Below are positions 1 through 9,465 of a stretch of 64,000 nt of DNA, piece by piece. The translations under genes were made by a program, and so were the position numbers. The DNA is from Dellaglioa kimchii. Lineage in GTDB: Bacteria; Bacillota; Bacilli; Lactobacillales; Lactobacillaceae. The DNA lies in the NCBI RefSeq assembly GCF_046115505.1, contig NZ_CP170736.1, positions 682,001-746,000 of the forward strand. The letters are read 5' to 3'. The notes below the pieces were generated by a model. That model worked only from the letters and a program-made list of their open reading frames with translations. It was not told where the DNA came from and ran no database searches. Numbering within the stretch: the stretch's first letter is position 1; every line of letters begins with the position of its first letter.

Positions 1-25
1 TTTGCTTCCAGGGTTTTTATTCGAA

Positions 26-370
26 TTAATTATGGTATAAATCTTGTATTGGTTTTGTGATAATTGAATTAACTTCATTCATAATTTCACTTAGAACTTG
101 TTCTTTAACCATTAAATCTTTGATTGTATCAAAACCACCGATTTTTTCTGAAAGATTATGAGCATTTTCAAGTTCTTCATCTGTCATTTCTTCACCATTC
201 ATTTGTTTTTGTTGTAATGACATTTGAATTGTTTGAAATTCTTTAAATAATTTATATGCAATTTCATCTTCTTGCATTTTTGTATAAGCTGATTTCAATG
301 CCTTATATTCTTCCGTTTGACTAAGATCTTGACTCATTTGGTTCGCTGTATCATAAATATTAACAACCAT
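26..370 (-). CDS. YlbF/YmcA family protein
   Basis: A 114-residue, highly charged, predicted all-helical protein of the YlbF/YmcA type. In Bacillus members of this family form a complex that affects RNA processing and competence or biofilm development; the role in lactobacilli is not settled. The reading frame extends five codons upstream, but a GGAGGA ribosome binding site at about 378-383 sits the right distance before the ATG at 370, so I take that start. It follows the penicillin-binding protein gene on the same strand with an 79-base gap and may be cotranscribed with it. The family call rests on overall size and helical pattern, not on a catalytic motif. Confidence 0.8.
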   Translation of the reverse strand: MVVNIYDTANQMSQDLSQTEEYKALKSAYTKMQEDEIAYKLFKEFQTIQMSLQQKQMNGEEMTDEELENAHNLSEKIGGFDTIKDLMVKEQVLSEIMNEVNSIITKPIQDLYHN

Positions 371-449
371 TTCTGATTCCTCCAATAATAATAATTTATA
401 TTAACTTAATTAGTGTATCATTTTTATCCATAATTTGCATTGATTTGTT

Positions 450-2570
450 CTAATTTCCAAACATCCCATTAATACTATCACTGAGCCATTTTTGGGCTTT
501 TTTAGCAGAATCAGATAATTTATTTTTTATTTCATCTGTTTGCTTTTCTACTGATTCTAAAATACCATCTCCACTATCATTTGAACCGGTATTATTTGCT
601 AAAGTAGTAGCAGATTTCGTTGAGAAGCTTGTCTGAGCAGTATTAGGTAATATACCTGACATTTCGCTTTTAAATAAGGAATCAACGATATCCCCACTTA
701 AATTTCTTAGGTAATGAGTATCATCAGTTTGATCAAAACCAACCCATGTTGCGACAGTAATGTCTGGTGTATATCCAATAACCCACTGATCTTTCGTCCC
801 ATCTGTAGAACCTTTTTTAGCCTCTGTACTTCCCGTTTTACCAGCAACTGTATATCCAGCTGGGACAGCAAGTTCGCCAGTTCCTCCAGTTTCAAAGACA
901 CCCATCATCATACTTGTCATTGATTTAGCTACCTTACTACTCATAACTTTAGTTTCACTATTGTCTGAATTATTAACAATCGTTTTACCAGAAGCATCAA
1001 CAATTTTAGTAATAAAATGAGCCTTTTTTTGAATACCACCATTAGCAAACGCAGTATATGCACTAGCCATTTCGTAGGGTGAGACACCAGTAGTTAAACC
1101 ACCCAAAGCTAAATCTAAGTTTTTGTCCGAACTTTTAACCGGTATACCAAATTTTTTAACAGCATCGTATCCTTTATCAACACCAATTTTATTTAACAAC
1201 CACACAGCTGGCGCATTTTTACTAAGTGCCAGTGCCTTATACATCGGTATTTTCCCTGCATATTGATTGTCGTAATTATTTGGTGAATAATTATTTGATC
1301 CATATGATTGTTTTTTATCTTTTAATTCAGAATCATAAAAATAGCCATCTTCTAAAGCAGGCATATATACGGCAATTGGTTTTAGTGTGGATCCCGGTTG
1401 ACGGTTAATCTGAGTCGCTCGATTATATCCCCTAAAAACGTGTTTACCTCTTCCACCAACAACTGCTGTCACACCACCATTCGTTGAATTAATTGCAATT
1501 GATCCACCCTGAGCTTTTGTCCCATCATCAGCATCCAAAGGGAACAAGGTAGAGTTATCAAATGATGTTTGCATAGCTTCTTGATGGGTTTGATCCATTG
1601 CCGTATAAATTTTATAGCCACGATTCATAATATCTGATTCAGTTAAGCCATAATTTTTAATTGCTTCACTAATAACGGCATCAAAATAATAAGGATATTT
1701 ATAACCTGATTGATAATCGTACGTATCATTTAATGTAATACCCGTCTGCTTAGCACTTGATAATTCTGCACTAGAGATTTTTTTATTTTCATACATAACA
1801 TTCAGAACAACGTTACGCCTTTGTTTAGCTGCAACAGGATGATCTATCGGATTATATGCTCCTGGCGATGTTAACATACCCGCAATAACTGCTGCCTCAC
1901 TAACAGTTAAATCTGAAGCACTTTTTCCAAAATATTTTTTAGAGGCATCTTGAACACCCCAAACGCCATTACCAAAATATGCATTATTTAAGTACATCGT
2001 TAGAATGTCTTTTTTTGAATATACTTTTTCTGTTTCAATTGAAATAAATATTTCTTTAGCCTTACGACTATAAGTTTGCTCCTGTGACAAGAATGCATTT
2101 TTAACAAGTTGTTGCGTTATAGTACTTCCGCCACCACTAATTGCACTACTTCCAGTTAATCGGTTTTTAACCAATGAAACCACAGAACGTGCCATCCCTT
2201 TGATTGAAAATCCATATTCATGGTAAAAATTACGATCTTCTGATGACAGTACAGCATTTTGAATATTGGGTGAAATCTTATTTAATGAAACGTAAGTACC
2301 CTTTTGAGAGTATAACGATCCTGCTTTATCGCCATCTTTATCAAAAACCTCAGTTGATTGTTGTAAAGCAGCTTTTAACCCACTAACATTTGTTGTTTTG
2401 GCGACATAAGTTAAATACGCACTTGAGCCTAAAATAATTGCCAAAATAAAAATAGTCAACCATTTCCAACCATGCACAAATTTCCATCCCTGTCGAAACC
2501 AATTTTTAAATTGAATAAGATGTAATACAAACCAATTGTCATTTTTTGTTCTTTTATTTTCATTTTTCAT
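450..2570 (-). CDS. Class A penicillin-binding protein (PBP1A/2A family)
   Basis: Bifunctional peptidoglycan glycosyltransferase and DD-transpeptidase of 706 residues, anchored in the membrane facing outward. A single transmembrane segment lies at about residues 36-56. The GT51 domain follows, with the catalytic glutamate in EDRNFYHEYG (about 111-120) and the STITQQLVKNAF motif near 149. The transpeptidase domain carries the serine nucleophile in STLK (about 394-397), the SKN triad (about 450) and KTGS (about 578). All active-site motifs look intact. The C-terminal tail is rich in Ser, Asn and Lys. The start ATG is preceded by a weak GGGGAC site. Family assignment is very secure; which of the lactobacillus PBP1A, 1B or 2A paralogues it is cannot be said. 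Confidence 0.95.
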   Translation of the reverse strand: MKNENKRTKNDNWFVLHLIQFKNWFRQGWKFVHGWKWLTIFILAIILGSSAYLTYVAKTTNVSGLKAALQQSTEVFDKDGDKAGSLYSQKGTYVSLNKISPNIQNAVLSSEDRNFYHEYGFSIKGMARSVVSLVKNRLTGSSAISGGGSTITQQLVKNAFLSQEQTYSRKAKEIFISIETEKVYSKKDILTMYLNNAYFGNGVWGVQDASKKYFGKSASDLTVSEAAVIAGMLTSPGAYNPIDHPVAAKQRRNVVLNVMYENKKISSAELSSAKQTGITLNDTYDYQSGYKYPYYFDAVISEAIKNYGLTESDIMNRGYKIYTAMDQTHQEAMQTSFDNSTLFPLDADDGTKAQGGSIAINSTNGGVTAVVGGRGKHVFRGYNRATQINRQPGSTLKPIAVYMPALEDGYFYDSELKDKKQSYGSNNYSPNNYDNQYAGKIPMYKALALSKNAPAVWLLNKIGVDKGYDAVKKFGIPVKSSDKNLDLALGGLTTGVSPYEMASAYTAFANGGIQKKAHFITKIVDASGKTIVNNSDNSETKVMSSKVAKSMTSMMMGVFETGGTGELAVPAGYTVAGKTGSTEAKKGSTDGTKDQWVIGYTPDITVATWVGFDQTDDTHYLRNLSGDIVDSLFKSEMSGILPNTAQTSFSTKSATTLANNTGSNDSGDGILESVEKQTDEIKNKLSDSAKKAQKWLSDSINGMFGN

Positions 2571-2676
2571 TAGTTGTCCCCATATTTAATCTTAATATCA
2601 TTTATTATTTTACCATAGCAATATTATAAAAAGTAAATTAGCATTTTTATTATGATATTTTTAAATATTTAAAAAA

Positions 2677-2713
2677 AGACTAAGAAATGTAGATGTTATC
2701 TACTCCTTAGTCT
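2677..2713 (-). terminator. Rho-independent terminator of argR
   Basis: Inverted repeat AGACTAAG/CTTAGTCT with an inner GTAGAT/ATCTAC stem. The minus strand reads into a T7 tract at 2671-2677, directly after the argR stop. Confidence 0.85.
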
Positions 2714-2723
2714 CACAATATTT

Positions 2724-3191
2724 TTAAATTAAATTATCTGGATTTGCGTGTTCAGTAAAAATATCATAGACACGTTGTGCGGCCTGTTCATCTGAACTAA
2801 TAATCATAATTGTATCATGTCCCGCAACAGTTCCAACAATATCCGGGAAGCCAAAATCATCGATAATTGCTGCCAGTAAATTACCGTTACTTGGAATTGT
2901 TTTAACAACATTCATAAACTGGATTTTAGTAATATTAGTAACGACTTCAAAAATAATTTCAAATAAATGAACTTCTTCACTCAAATTACCTGACTTAAAA
3001 ATTGCATATCTCAAATCACCTTGTTCATCTTGAGCTTTAACAATTTTCATTTCACGAATATCTCTAGAAATAGTCGCTTGAGTCGCCTTAATATTCACAT
3101 GTTCCAATTCAGAAATCAAATCATCCTGCGTAGCAATTACTTTTTTATTAATTAACTGTTCAATTTTAGCTTGACGTATCTCTTTCTTCAT
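2724..3191 (-). CDS. argR: Arginine repressor ArgR
   Basis: Arginine-responsive regulator of 155 residues. The N-terminal winged helix occupies about residues 1-70 (KKEIRQAKIEQLI, then TQATISRDIREM as recognition region). The C-terminal hexamerisation and arginine-binding domain contains SNGNLLAAIIDDF and GTVAGHDTIMII, typical of the family. Full family length. It lies downstream of a Crp/Fnr-type regulator on the same strand (70-base gap) and close to argS. Lactobacilli often hold two argR paralogues, and this one is not next to arginine biosynthesis or deiminase genes in this window, so whether it controls synthesis or catabolism is open. Confidence 0.95.
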   Translation of the reverse strand: MKKEIRQAKIEQLINKKVIATQDDLISELEHVNIKATQATISRDIREMKIVKAQDEQGDLRYAIFKSGNLSEEVHLFEIIFEVVTNITKIQFMNVVKTIPSNGNLLAAIIDDFGFPDIVGTVAGHDTIMIISSDEQAAQRVYDIFTEHANPDNLI

Positions 3192-3261
3192 AAGAATCCC
3201 TCTTTGAATGAGTATTTATTCTTAGTATAGCAAAAGAAATATGAATACTGAAATAATACGC

Positions 3262-3972
3262 TTAATTTAGGACGATTTTATTCATTTTATTGAATTTTGA
3301 TTCAAATATAAGCATACCTGAATCTCTAATAATGTAACCATCTAACACTAATTTCTGAATAACTCGTCCAACGGTTTCACGCCGCGTTCCACTAATCGTC
3401 GCAATATCTTCATGTGTAATTACATATGGAATTCGAAGACTATTCTCACCATGTTTGTCGGCTAGATTCTCACTTAAATACTGTAACACTTGTGTTATCC
3501 GCGTTGTTGTATTACTACATACGGTTCTTAACCTTAACACTTCTGAACAATTTAAAATATTATCAATTTGCCCAAATAAGTACGCAGAAACTTCATAATG
3601 TGTTTTAATTAAATTCTCAATAAGTTCAACAGGAATCTTAGCAACCGTCGCTAGTGTAGCAGCACGACTTGATACAGTATAATATTCGCTCTGTAACATT
3701 CCACCAATTGGAAATATTTGTTTCGATGTAACATACATATAATTTTGAAAAATACCAGCTCGATCACCACGTTCAATTTTAACTAATCCATCCAAGACAA
3801 CATAAATAAAATCACGTTTATCATTCATATCAAAGATAGTATTTCCTTTTAGAAATCTTTTAAATGTAATTTGTCCAAAACAAGCTCTTTGCTCATCCTC
3901 ACTTAAACAATCAAACAACTCATGGTCAGAAAATTCTGATCGATACCTTTGTCTTTCTTTTTCTGTAATCAT
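3262..3972 (-). CDS. Crp/Fnr-family transcriptional regulator
   Basis: Regulator of 236 residues with a cyclic-nucleotide-binding-like beta barrel (about 20-140) and a C-terminal HTH_Crp helix-turn-helix (about 180-230) whose core is HEDIATISGTRRETVGRVIQ. There is no Fnr-type N-terminal cysteine cluster; only two cysteines, near residues 22 and 31, are present in that region. Its position next to argR resembles the ArcR and Flp regulators of arginine deiminase loci in lactic acid bacteria, but no arc genes lie in the window, so the target is unknown. Sequence supports the family firmly and the ArcR-like role only weakly. Confidence 0.85.
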   Translation of the reverse strand: MITEKERQRYRSEFSDHELFDCLSEDEQRACFGQITFKRFLKGNTIFDMNDKRDFIYVVLDGLVKIERGDRAGIFQNYMYVTSKQIFPIGGMLQSEYYTVSSRAATLATVAKIPVELIENLIKTHYEVSAYLFGQIDNILNCSEVLRLRTVCSNTTTRITQVLQYLSENLADKHGENSLRIPYVITHEDIATISGTRRETVGRVIQKLVLDGYIIRDSGMLIFESKFNKMNKIVLN

Positions 3973-4222
3973 CCCTTTACTCCCTTAATACCTATATTTA
4001 TGATATATAACTATCAACACTATCAGATTAAATATAGAATGTCGATTTATTTTTTCGGATTTTGGAGACCCTGGTTTATTTTTTCGATTCACTGATAGTT
4101 CTAAATCGTTAATCTAACAGTATCAAAAAGATAAAAATAAACTGGTCGTATTCGCACATCCATTTTGTGTCCAAACGCACAATCATCGTTAAAAAGTACG
4201 TCTAACAATATTTAGATAAAAT
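3973..4222. other. Intergenic region before the Crp/Fnr gene with direct repeat
   Basis: Non-coding 250 bases. A 12-base direct repeat TTTATTTTTTCG occurs at 4046-4057 and 4075-4086, i.e. spaced by 29 bases. An inverted pair ACTATCAG / CTGATAGT lies at about 4019-4026 and 4092-4099. These could be regulatory sites for the adjacent Crp/Fnr gene. No ORF or tRNA seen. Confidence 0.4.
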
Positions 4223-4253
4223 AAAAAAAGTTGACAATTAAGTCAACTTTTTT
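4223..4253 (-). terminator. Terminator of argS
   Basis: Near-perfect hairpin AAAAAAGTTGAC / GTCAACTTTTTT immediately after the argS stop; A and T tracts on both sides allow either direction. Confidence 0.9.
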
Positions 4254-4258
4254 ATTAA

Positions 4259-5950
4259 TTACATTTCTTTTGGTGCATTTACGCCTAATAATCTTAATGA
4301 TTCTGTTAAAACGACGCTCACACTTTGAACAAGTGCTAAACGAGCTAATTTTTGATCATCTTCAACTAATATCTTCGAATTTGCATAGTATTTATTAAAT
4401 GCTCTTGATAAATGAATTGCATATTTAGCAATTACTGATGGTTCGTATTCTTTAGCTGCACGTTTAATTATTTTAGGGAAGTCACCAAGTAACTTAATTG
4501 TATCCCATGCAGCAGGATCAGAAAGTTCATTGTTACTTTCACTAATTGAAACATCACCCGCTTTACGAATAATACTTTGCGCTCTAGCATTTGAATATTG
4601 AACATAGGGACCTGTTTCACCTTCAAAACGAACAACTTCTTCTAAAACAAAATCAAAATTATTCATACGTTCATTCTTTAAATCATGGAAAATAACAGCC
4701 CCAACACCAACATCTTTAGCAACTTGTTCAGCATTTGGTAAGTCAGGATTTTTATCTTGAATTTGTTTTTTAGCAAGGCTTGTAGCATCATCTAAAACTT
4801 CTTCAAGTAAAATAACACGTCCTGAACGAGTCGATAATTTCTTACCACCCTGTGTGATTAGACCAAATGGAATGTGGTGCATATCATCTGACCAATCATT
4901 GCCCATTTCCTTTAAAACAGCTTTTAATTGTCTAAAATGATTAGCTTGTTCATTTCCGACAACATACAATGACTGTACAAAATTATAAGTCCGTTTACGG
5001 TAAATAGCAGCAGCTAAATCACGAGTGATGTATAATGTTGCTCCATCTGTCTTTTGAATCAAAGCAGGATTCAAATCATATTTTTCAAGATCAACAATTT
5101 CTGCGCCTTGGCTTTCTTTTAATAAGTTTTTATCTTTTAACATTGTCACAACTTCGTCCATCTTATCATTATAAAAGGCTTCCCCTTTAAATGAATCAAA
5201 TTGAACACCAAGCATGTCATAAATTTTATTGAATGCTGATAATGATTCTGCACGGAACCAAGTCCAGAGTTCGATTGCTTCTTCATCGCCATCCTCGAGC
5301 TTTTTAAACCATGCACGAGCTGCAACATCTAACTCTGGATTTTCTTCTGCTTCTTTATGGAAACGAACATAGTATTCAAGTAATTTATTGATAGGATCGG
5401 CTTTAACTTCTGCTTCACTACCCCATAATTTATAAGCAGTAATTAATTTACCAAATTGAGTTCCCCAATCACCTAAATGATTAATTTTAATTGGATTATA
5501 ATTAATTTTAGCCAAGATGTTAGCAATTGAATTACCAATCACTGTTGAACGTAAATGTCCCATCGAAATAGGTTTAGCAATATTAGGTGATGACATATCA
5601 ATTGGTACATTACCATCATGACCAATATCAGATGAGCCGTACTCACTGCCATTTGAAAGCACTTGTTCAATAATATCTTGACTAAATGCAGCCTTGTTCA
5701 AGAAAAAGTTAACATATGGCCCAACTGCAGCAACTGATTCAAATTGACTTTGATCAATTTTTTCCACTAAGTCTTTAGCAATCATCTGAGGTGCTTTTCT
5801 AAATGCTTTAGCTAATGCAAAAGCTGGAAATGCATAATCCCCCATATCAGAACTTTTTGGTATTTCAATTTTGGCAATAATTTCTTCTTCAGTAAGGTTT
5901 CCATCAACGATAGCAATCAATGCTTGTGCAACTTGTTGTTTATAATTCAT
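4259..5950 (-). CDS. argS: Arginyl-tRNA synthetase
   Basis: Cytosolic class I enzyme of 563 residues charging tRNA-Arg. The N-terminal Add1 domain is followed by the HIGH-like signature in SPNIAKPISMGHLRST (about 120-135), the Rossmann core with GDWGTQFG, the KLSTRSGR loop in place of KMSKS (a usual form in arginyl enzymes), and a helical anticodon-binding domain ending NAPKEM, close to the common family ending. RBS AGGAGG sits at 5959-5964. It has its own T-box leader and terminator, so it is a single-gene unit. Confidence 0.97.
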   Translation of the reverse strand: MNYKQQVAQALIAIVDGNLTEEEIIAKIEIPKSSDMGDYAFPAFALAKAFRKAPQMIAKDLVEKIDQSQFESVAAVGPYVNFFLNKAAFSQDIIEQVLSNGSEYGSSDIGHDGNVPIDMSSPNIAKPISMGHLRSTVIGNSIANILAKINYNPIKINHLGDWGTQFGKLITAYKLWGSEAEVKADPINKLLEYYVRFHKEAEENPELDVAARAWFKKLEDGDEEAIELWTWFRAESLSAFNKIYDMLGVQFDSFKGEAFYNDKMDEVVTMLKDKNLLKESQGAEIVDLEKYDLNPALIQKTDGATLYITRDLAAAIYRKRTYNFVQSLYVVGNEQANHFRQLKAVLKEMGNDWSDDMHHIPFGLITQGGKKLSTRSGRVILLEEVLDDATSLAKKQIQDKNPDLPNAEQVAKDVGVGAVIFHDLKNERMNNFDFVLEEVVRFEGETGPYVQYSNARAQSIIRKAGDVSISESNNELSDPAAWDTIKLLGDFPKIIKRAAKEYEPSVIAKYAIHLSRAFNKYYANSKILVEDDQKLARLALVQSVSVVLTESLRLLGVNAPKEM

Positions 5951-5974
5951 TATCCATTCCTCCTAAAATTGTAT

Positions 5975-6175
5975 AAAAAAAGCCCCTTACAAATAATTAT
6001 GTAAGAGACGAGAATTCCCGCGGTACCACTCTAATTGATTAATATCCACTCAAAATATTCAGTTATTTCTAAAAAGTACGATTCAACTAACGCTTTTATC
6101 TAGCTTCCATCAACCTAGACTTGCTTTGAAATTAATTAGTTTACTAGCTTTTATCATCGAATTTATAGTTTGATT
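5975..6175 (-). promoter_or_regulatory. T-box leader of argS
   Basis: The minus strand carries the T-box core AGAGTGGTACCGCGGG at about 6014-6031 followed by a terminator hairpin (arms at about 5982-5990 and 6001-6009) and a T7 tract. The upstream stem I region has a GNUG-type distal motif. A CGT triplet at 6078-6080, just after GAAT, is a plausible specifier for arginine, although its register is not certain. Uncharged tRNA-Arg should favour the antiterminator and switch on argS. Confidence 0.93.
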
Positions 6176-6207
6176 GTAACAAATTAATATTATAAAAGAT
6201 AGTATTT

Positions 6208-7068
6208 TTAGAATTTAGATTTACTTTTGGTAAAATATTTTTTTACGACATCTCTTGAATCTGTCAATCTTGTAACATTATCATCAAAATGAATTGATAC
6301 AAAAGAATAGTATACAAGATCGACTGCATATAATTGAGCAATTAAAGAAGTAGTCGCTGCACTTCTGAATTTTTTATTTTCTTCACTATCGTCATGTTCT
6401 AAAATAATATCAGCTAATTTGGCCAATGTGCTTTTTTTATTATGTGTTAAAACGATAACTTTTATTTTTTGTTGATTTGCAAGATTTGCTAACTTAATTG
6501 CATCCGTATTTTCCCCTGAATTTGAAATCAAGAAAAGAGTTGTTCCTTCTTTTAGTTGAGATAATCCAACGGCAATTAAATGCGTATCAAGTGTTTCTAT
6601 TACAGACTTACCAACTCGAATAAATTTTTGTTGGAAATCTTTAGCTACAATCTCTGACGCTCCAATTCCATACGCATAAATTATTTTTGACTCTGCAATA
6701 ACCATTGCAACATTAACGACTTCCTCATCTAACGTTTTATTTGATTCCTCAATCGTATGTTGTATCCGCATGGTTAATTTTTGCTGTGTCGTCACTAAAT
6801 TATCTTTAGGATTAATTTCCTCGAGCATTGAATTATCATCTTGGATCTCTGCTGATAATTCTAATTTTAATCCTGGAAAGCCAGTATTACTAATACTTTT
6901 TCCAAATCGCGTTATTGCCGCAGTGCTGACACCTACCACCTCTGCCAGACTTTGTGTACTCATTCTTATTACTTTCTGAGGGTGATCTAAAATAAACTGT
7001 GCTACTTTTCGCTCTACCTTTGTGTATTTATCCATATTTGCTTGTATTGTGTACAAATAATTACCCAT
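6208..7068 (-). CDS. murR: RpiR-family regulator with SIS domain (MurR-like)
   Basis: Transcription factor of 286 residues: N-terminal HTH_6 domain (about 1-75; STQSLAEVVGVSTAAITRFGK) and C-terminal sugar-isomerase (SIS) fold (about 120-260; IIYAYGIGASEIVAKDF and LFLISNSGENTDAI). The SIS domain probably senses a phosphorylated amino sugar such as MurNAc-6-phosphate. It is the last gene of the mupG-murQ-murP-murR cluster, 27 bases after murP, which argues for autoregulation of the operon. The AT-rich palindrome before mupG is the best candidate operator. The specific MurR name rests on gene context. Confidence 0.88.
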   Translation of the reverse strand: MGNYLYTIQANMDKYTKVERKVAQFILDHPQKVIRMSTQSLAEVVGVSTAAITRFGKSISNTGFPGLKLELSAEIQDDNSMLEEINPKDNLVTTQQKLTMRIQHTIEESNKTLDEEVVNVAMVIAESKIIYAYGIGASEIVAKDFQQKFIRVGKSVIETLDTHLIAVGLSQLKEGTTLFLISNSGENTDAIKLANLANQQKIKVIVLTHNKKSTLAKLADIILEHDDSEENKKFRSAATTSLIAQLYAVDLVYYSFVSIHFDDNVTRLTDSRDVVKKYFTKSKSKF

Positions 7069-7095
7069 ACTTCTTACCTCTTTTTATGGTATGTC

Positions 7096-8550
7096 TTATG
7101 CTTCTGTCTCAATCATAGCATCTTTTGGAATACCAAAAAAGAACGTTAAAATAAATCCGCCCGCATATGCCGCAAGTAATCCAAGAATATATCCAATCCA
7201 GTGTCCATTACTTATTAAAGGTATCAACGCTACCCCAGAAGGTCCTATTGCAATAGATCCAATATGACCAATCCCACCAATCACTGCTCCACCTATTCCG
7301 CCACCAAGACAAGCGGTAATCATTGGTCGTCCTAAAGGTAATATAACCCCATAAATTAATGGTTCCCCGATTCCTAGAAATCCGACTGGTAGAGCGCCTT
7401 TAATTAAATTTGTTAATTTTTTATTTTTACGACAACGAACCCATAATGCAATTGCTGCCCCCACTTGGCCAGCTCCTGCCATTGCTAAAATTGGCAATAA
7501 TAATGTTGATCCAGACTTAGCAATCATTTCAAGATGAATAGGTGTTAAAATTTGATGTAGTCCTAACATTACCATAGGTAAGAAAAATGTTCCTAAAACA
7601 AAACCGGAAAATGCACCACCAACTTCTAAGACCCAGTTAATTGATGTAACTAAAGAATTCGAAACAACACCAGCAACCGGCATTACTAAGAAAATTGTCA
7701 TCATTCCAATAACAAATAATGATATTGTCGGTGTTATAATAATATCTAAAGAATCCGGAATCCATTTATGTAATCGTTTTTCTAAAATAGCTAATACCCA
7801 TACTGCAAAAATGACGCCAATAATTCCACCCTGTCCAGTACTTAGTGCCTGACCATTAAAGATATTGTGAAGTGGTGCTTCAGGTGTTACTCCACTCAGC
7901 AAAGTGACGGCACCGATAACACCACCAAGTCCTGGAGTAGCACCAAATTCACTGGCACTATTTATCCCTACATAGATAACTAAATAACTGAAAACACCAT
8001 TTTTAATAACATTTAAAACTGCAATAAAATCTGTCCAACTCGAGCTTAAATCCCCTGCAACCATCATATTTCCAAGGACCGCAGCCAATCCACCAATTAA
8101 TCCCGCTCCAACAAATACTGGAATTAGTGGAACAAAGATATTTGAAATTGCTTTAAGCACTTTTTTTATTGGCGTTTGCTTTTGTTTAGCTTTATGTTCT
8201 GCTTTTACTTTAGCAGCTTTGTTCTCAACCAATTCTTTATCAGTCATTTGAGTTGATTGCATTACGTTCTTCAAAGGGAAAGGTTCACCCAATTTAACAC
8301 CTACTTGTCTTACCATTTCATCTGCAACTTTGTTGACTGTTCCAGGTCCAACTACTACTTGTAAAGTATCATCTTCAACAACACCCATGACACCATCGAT
8401 ATTTTTCAATTTTTCAATATCTACTTTATCTTCATCCCTAATTGTCATTCTAACTCGAGTCATACAATGAATTAATTTTTCAACATTGTCTGGCCCTCCT
8501 ACATTATCATAAATTTCATTTGCTATTTTTTCGATTTTTTTATCTGACAT
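7096..8550 (-). CDS. murP: PTS EIIBC transporter for MurNAc(-containing sugars)
   Basis: Membrane phosphotransferase permease of 484 residues. The EIIB domain (about 1-85) carries the phospho-accepting cysteine C29 in LIHCMTRVRM; a charged linker (about 105-130) leads to a ten-helix EIIC domain with the GIGEPLIYGV motif near residue 395. No EIIA domain is present, so phosphate must come from another EIIA. Neighbouring MurQ and MupG indicate that the substrate is MurNAc or a MurNAc-GlcNAc disaccharide. It lies 21 bases downstream of murQ. EIIBC assignment is secure; substrate is inferred from context. Confidence 0.92.
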   Translation of the reverse strand: MSDKKIEKIANEIYDNVGGPDNVEKLIHCMTRVRMTIRDEDKVDIEKLKNIDGVMGVVEDDTLQVVVGPGTVNKVADEMVRQVGVKLGEPFPLKNVMQSTQMTDKELVENKAAKVKAEHKAKQKQTPIKKVLKAISNIFVPLIPVFVGAGLIGGLAAVLGNMMVAGDLSSSWTDFIAVLNVIKNGVFSYLVIYVGINSASEFGATPGLGGVIGAVTLLSGVTPEAPLHNIFNGQALSTGQGGIIGVIFAVWVLAILEKRLHKWIPDSLDIIITPTISLFVIGMMTIFLVMPVAGVVSNSLVTSINWVLEVGGAFSGFVLGTFFLPMVMLGLHQILTPIHLEMIAKSGSTLLLPILAMAGAGQVGAAIALWVRCRKNKKLTNLIKGALPVGFLGIGEPLIYGVILPLGRPMITACLGGGIGGAVIGGIGHIGSIAIGPSGVALIPLISNGHWIGYILGLLAAYAGGFILTFFFGIPKDAMIETEA

Positions 8551-8571
8551 AATTCAATCCCTCCAAATATT

Positions 8572-9462
8572 TTATTTAATTGCTTCCCTAACGAAACCAT
8601 GAGCCCTTTTTAATTTTTCTTTAGCTTGATTCAAATCGTTATCCGTTAAAATCATAACTATTGCCAGTTTGACATCATGTTCAGCTAATTCAAATGTCAA
8701 TTTTGCTTGTTCATAACCTACTCCGGTTGCATCCATAATAATATGCTTTGATCTTTCAACTAATTTTTCATTTGTCGGTTTAACGTCGACCATTAAATTT
8801 TTATATATTTTTCCTACTCCAATCATCGAAATTGTCGACAACATATTTAATACTAATTTTTGTGCCGTTCCTGATTTTAAACGAGTAGACCCAGTCAAAA
8901 TCTCTGGTCCCACTTCAATCTCAATAACTGTATCGGCATGCTGTCCAATAATTGATTCCTTATTGCAAGCCAGACTTATTGTGTTCGCACCAAGGTGTTT
9001 AGCGTAGTCAAGACCACCAATAACATATGGTGTTCTACCACTTGCTGCAATTCCAACAACAGTATCTAATTTTGTTAAACAAATATTTTCCAAATCCAAC
9101 TTACCCAATTCGTTTGAATCTTCGGCACCTTCAACTGCCACAGTCATTGCTTTCATACCACCAGCAATCAATCCTTGGACCATGCTAGGATCTGTTCCAA
9201 ATGTTGGTACGCATTCAGCAGCGTCTAAGACACCCAATCTACCACTAGTTCCTGCTCCCATATAAATTAGACGGCCTCCACTATTAAATGATTCAATAAT
9301 TTTACTAACTGCATCATTAATTTGCGATAACTCTTTTTGTACGCTTTTAGGAACTGTCATATCGGCTTCATTCATTATTCTTGCAACTTCAGCATAATTT
9401 AACTCATCTAAATTCATAGTTTGCTCATTTCTAGTTTCCGTTACTAATTTTGTAATATCCAT
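8572..9462 (-). CDS. murQ: N-acetylmuramic acid 6-phosphate etherase
   Basis: SIS-fold lyase of 296 residues that splits D-lactate from MurNAc-6-phosphate to give GlcNAc-6-phosphate. Diagnostic sequence includes YMGAGTSGRLGVLDAAECVP (about 67-86), IAASGRTPYVIGGL and LTGSTRLKSGTAQKLVLN. The length matches characterised MurQ proteins and the signature residues look intact. It starts three bases after the mupG stop, indicating translational coupling in one operon with the permease and regulator. Confidence 0.96.
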   Translation of the reverse strand: MDITKLVTETRNEQTMNLDELNYAEVARIMNEADMTVPKSVQKELSQINDAVSKIIESFNSGGRLIYMGAGTSGRLGVLDAAECVPTFGTDPSMVQGLIAGGMKAMTVAVEGAEDSNELGKLDLENICLTKLDTVVGIAASGRTPYVIGGLDYAKHLGANTISLACNKESIIGQHADTVIEIEVGPEILTGSTRLKSGTAQKLVLNMLSTISMIGVGKIYKNLMVDVKPTNEKLVERSKHIIMDATGVGYEQAKLTFELAEHDVKLAIVMILTDNDLNQAKEKLKRAHGFVREAIK

Positions 9463-9465
9463 ATC

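Noticed and set aside
707..923. ORFs in other frames inside the penicillin-binding protein gene and similar nested frames elsewhere
   Set aside because: They lie within well-defined genes, lack RBS and have no family features.
2724..3972. Arginine deiminase locus around argR and the Crp/Fnr gene
   Set aside because: No arcA, arcB, arcC or arcD is present on either side in the window.
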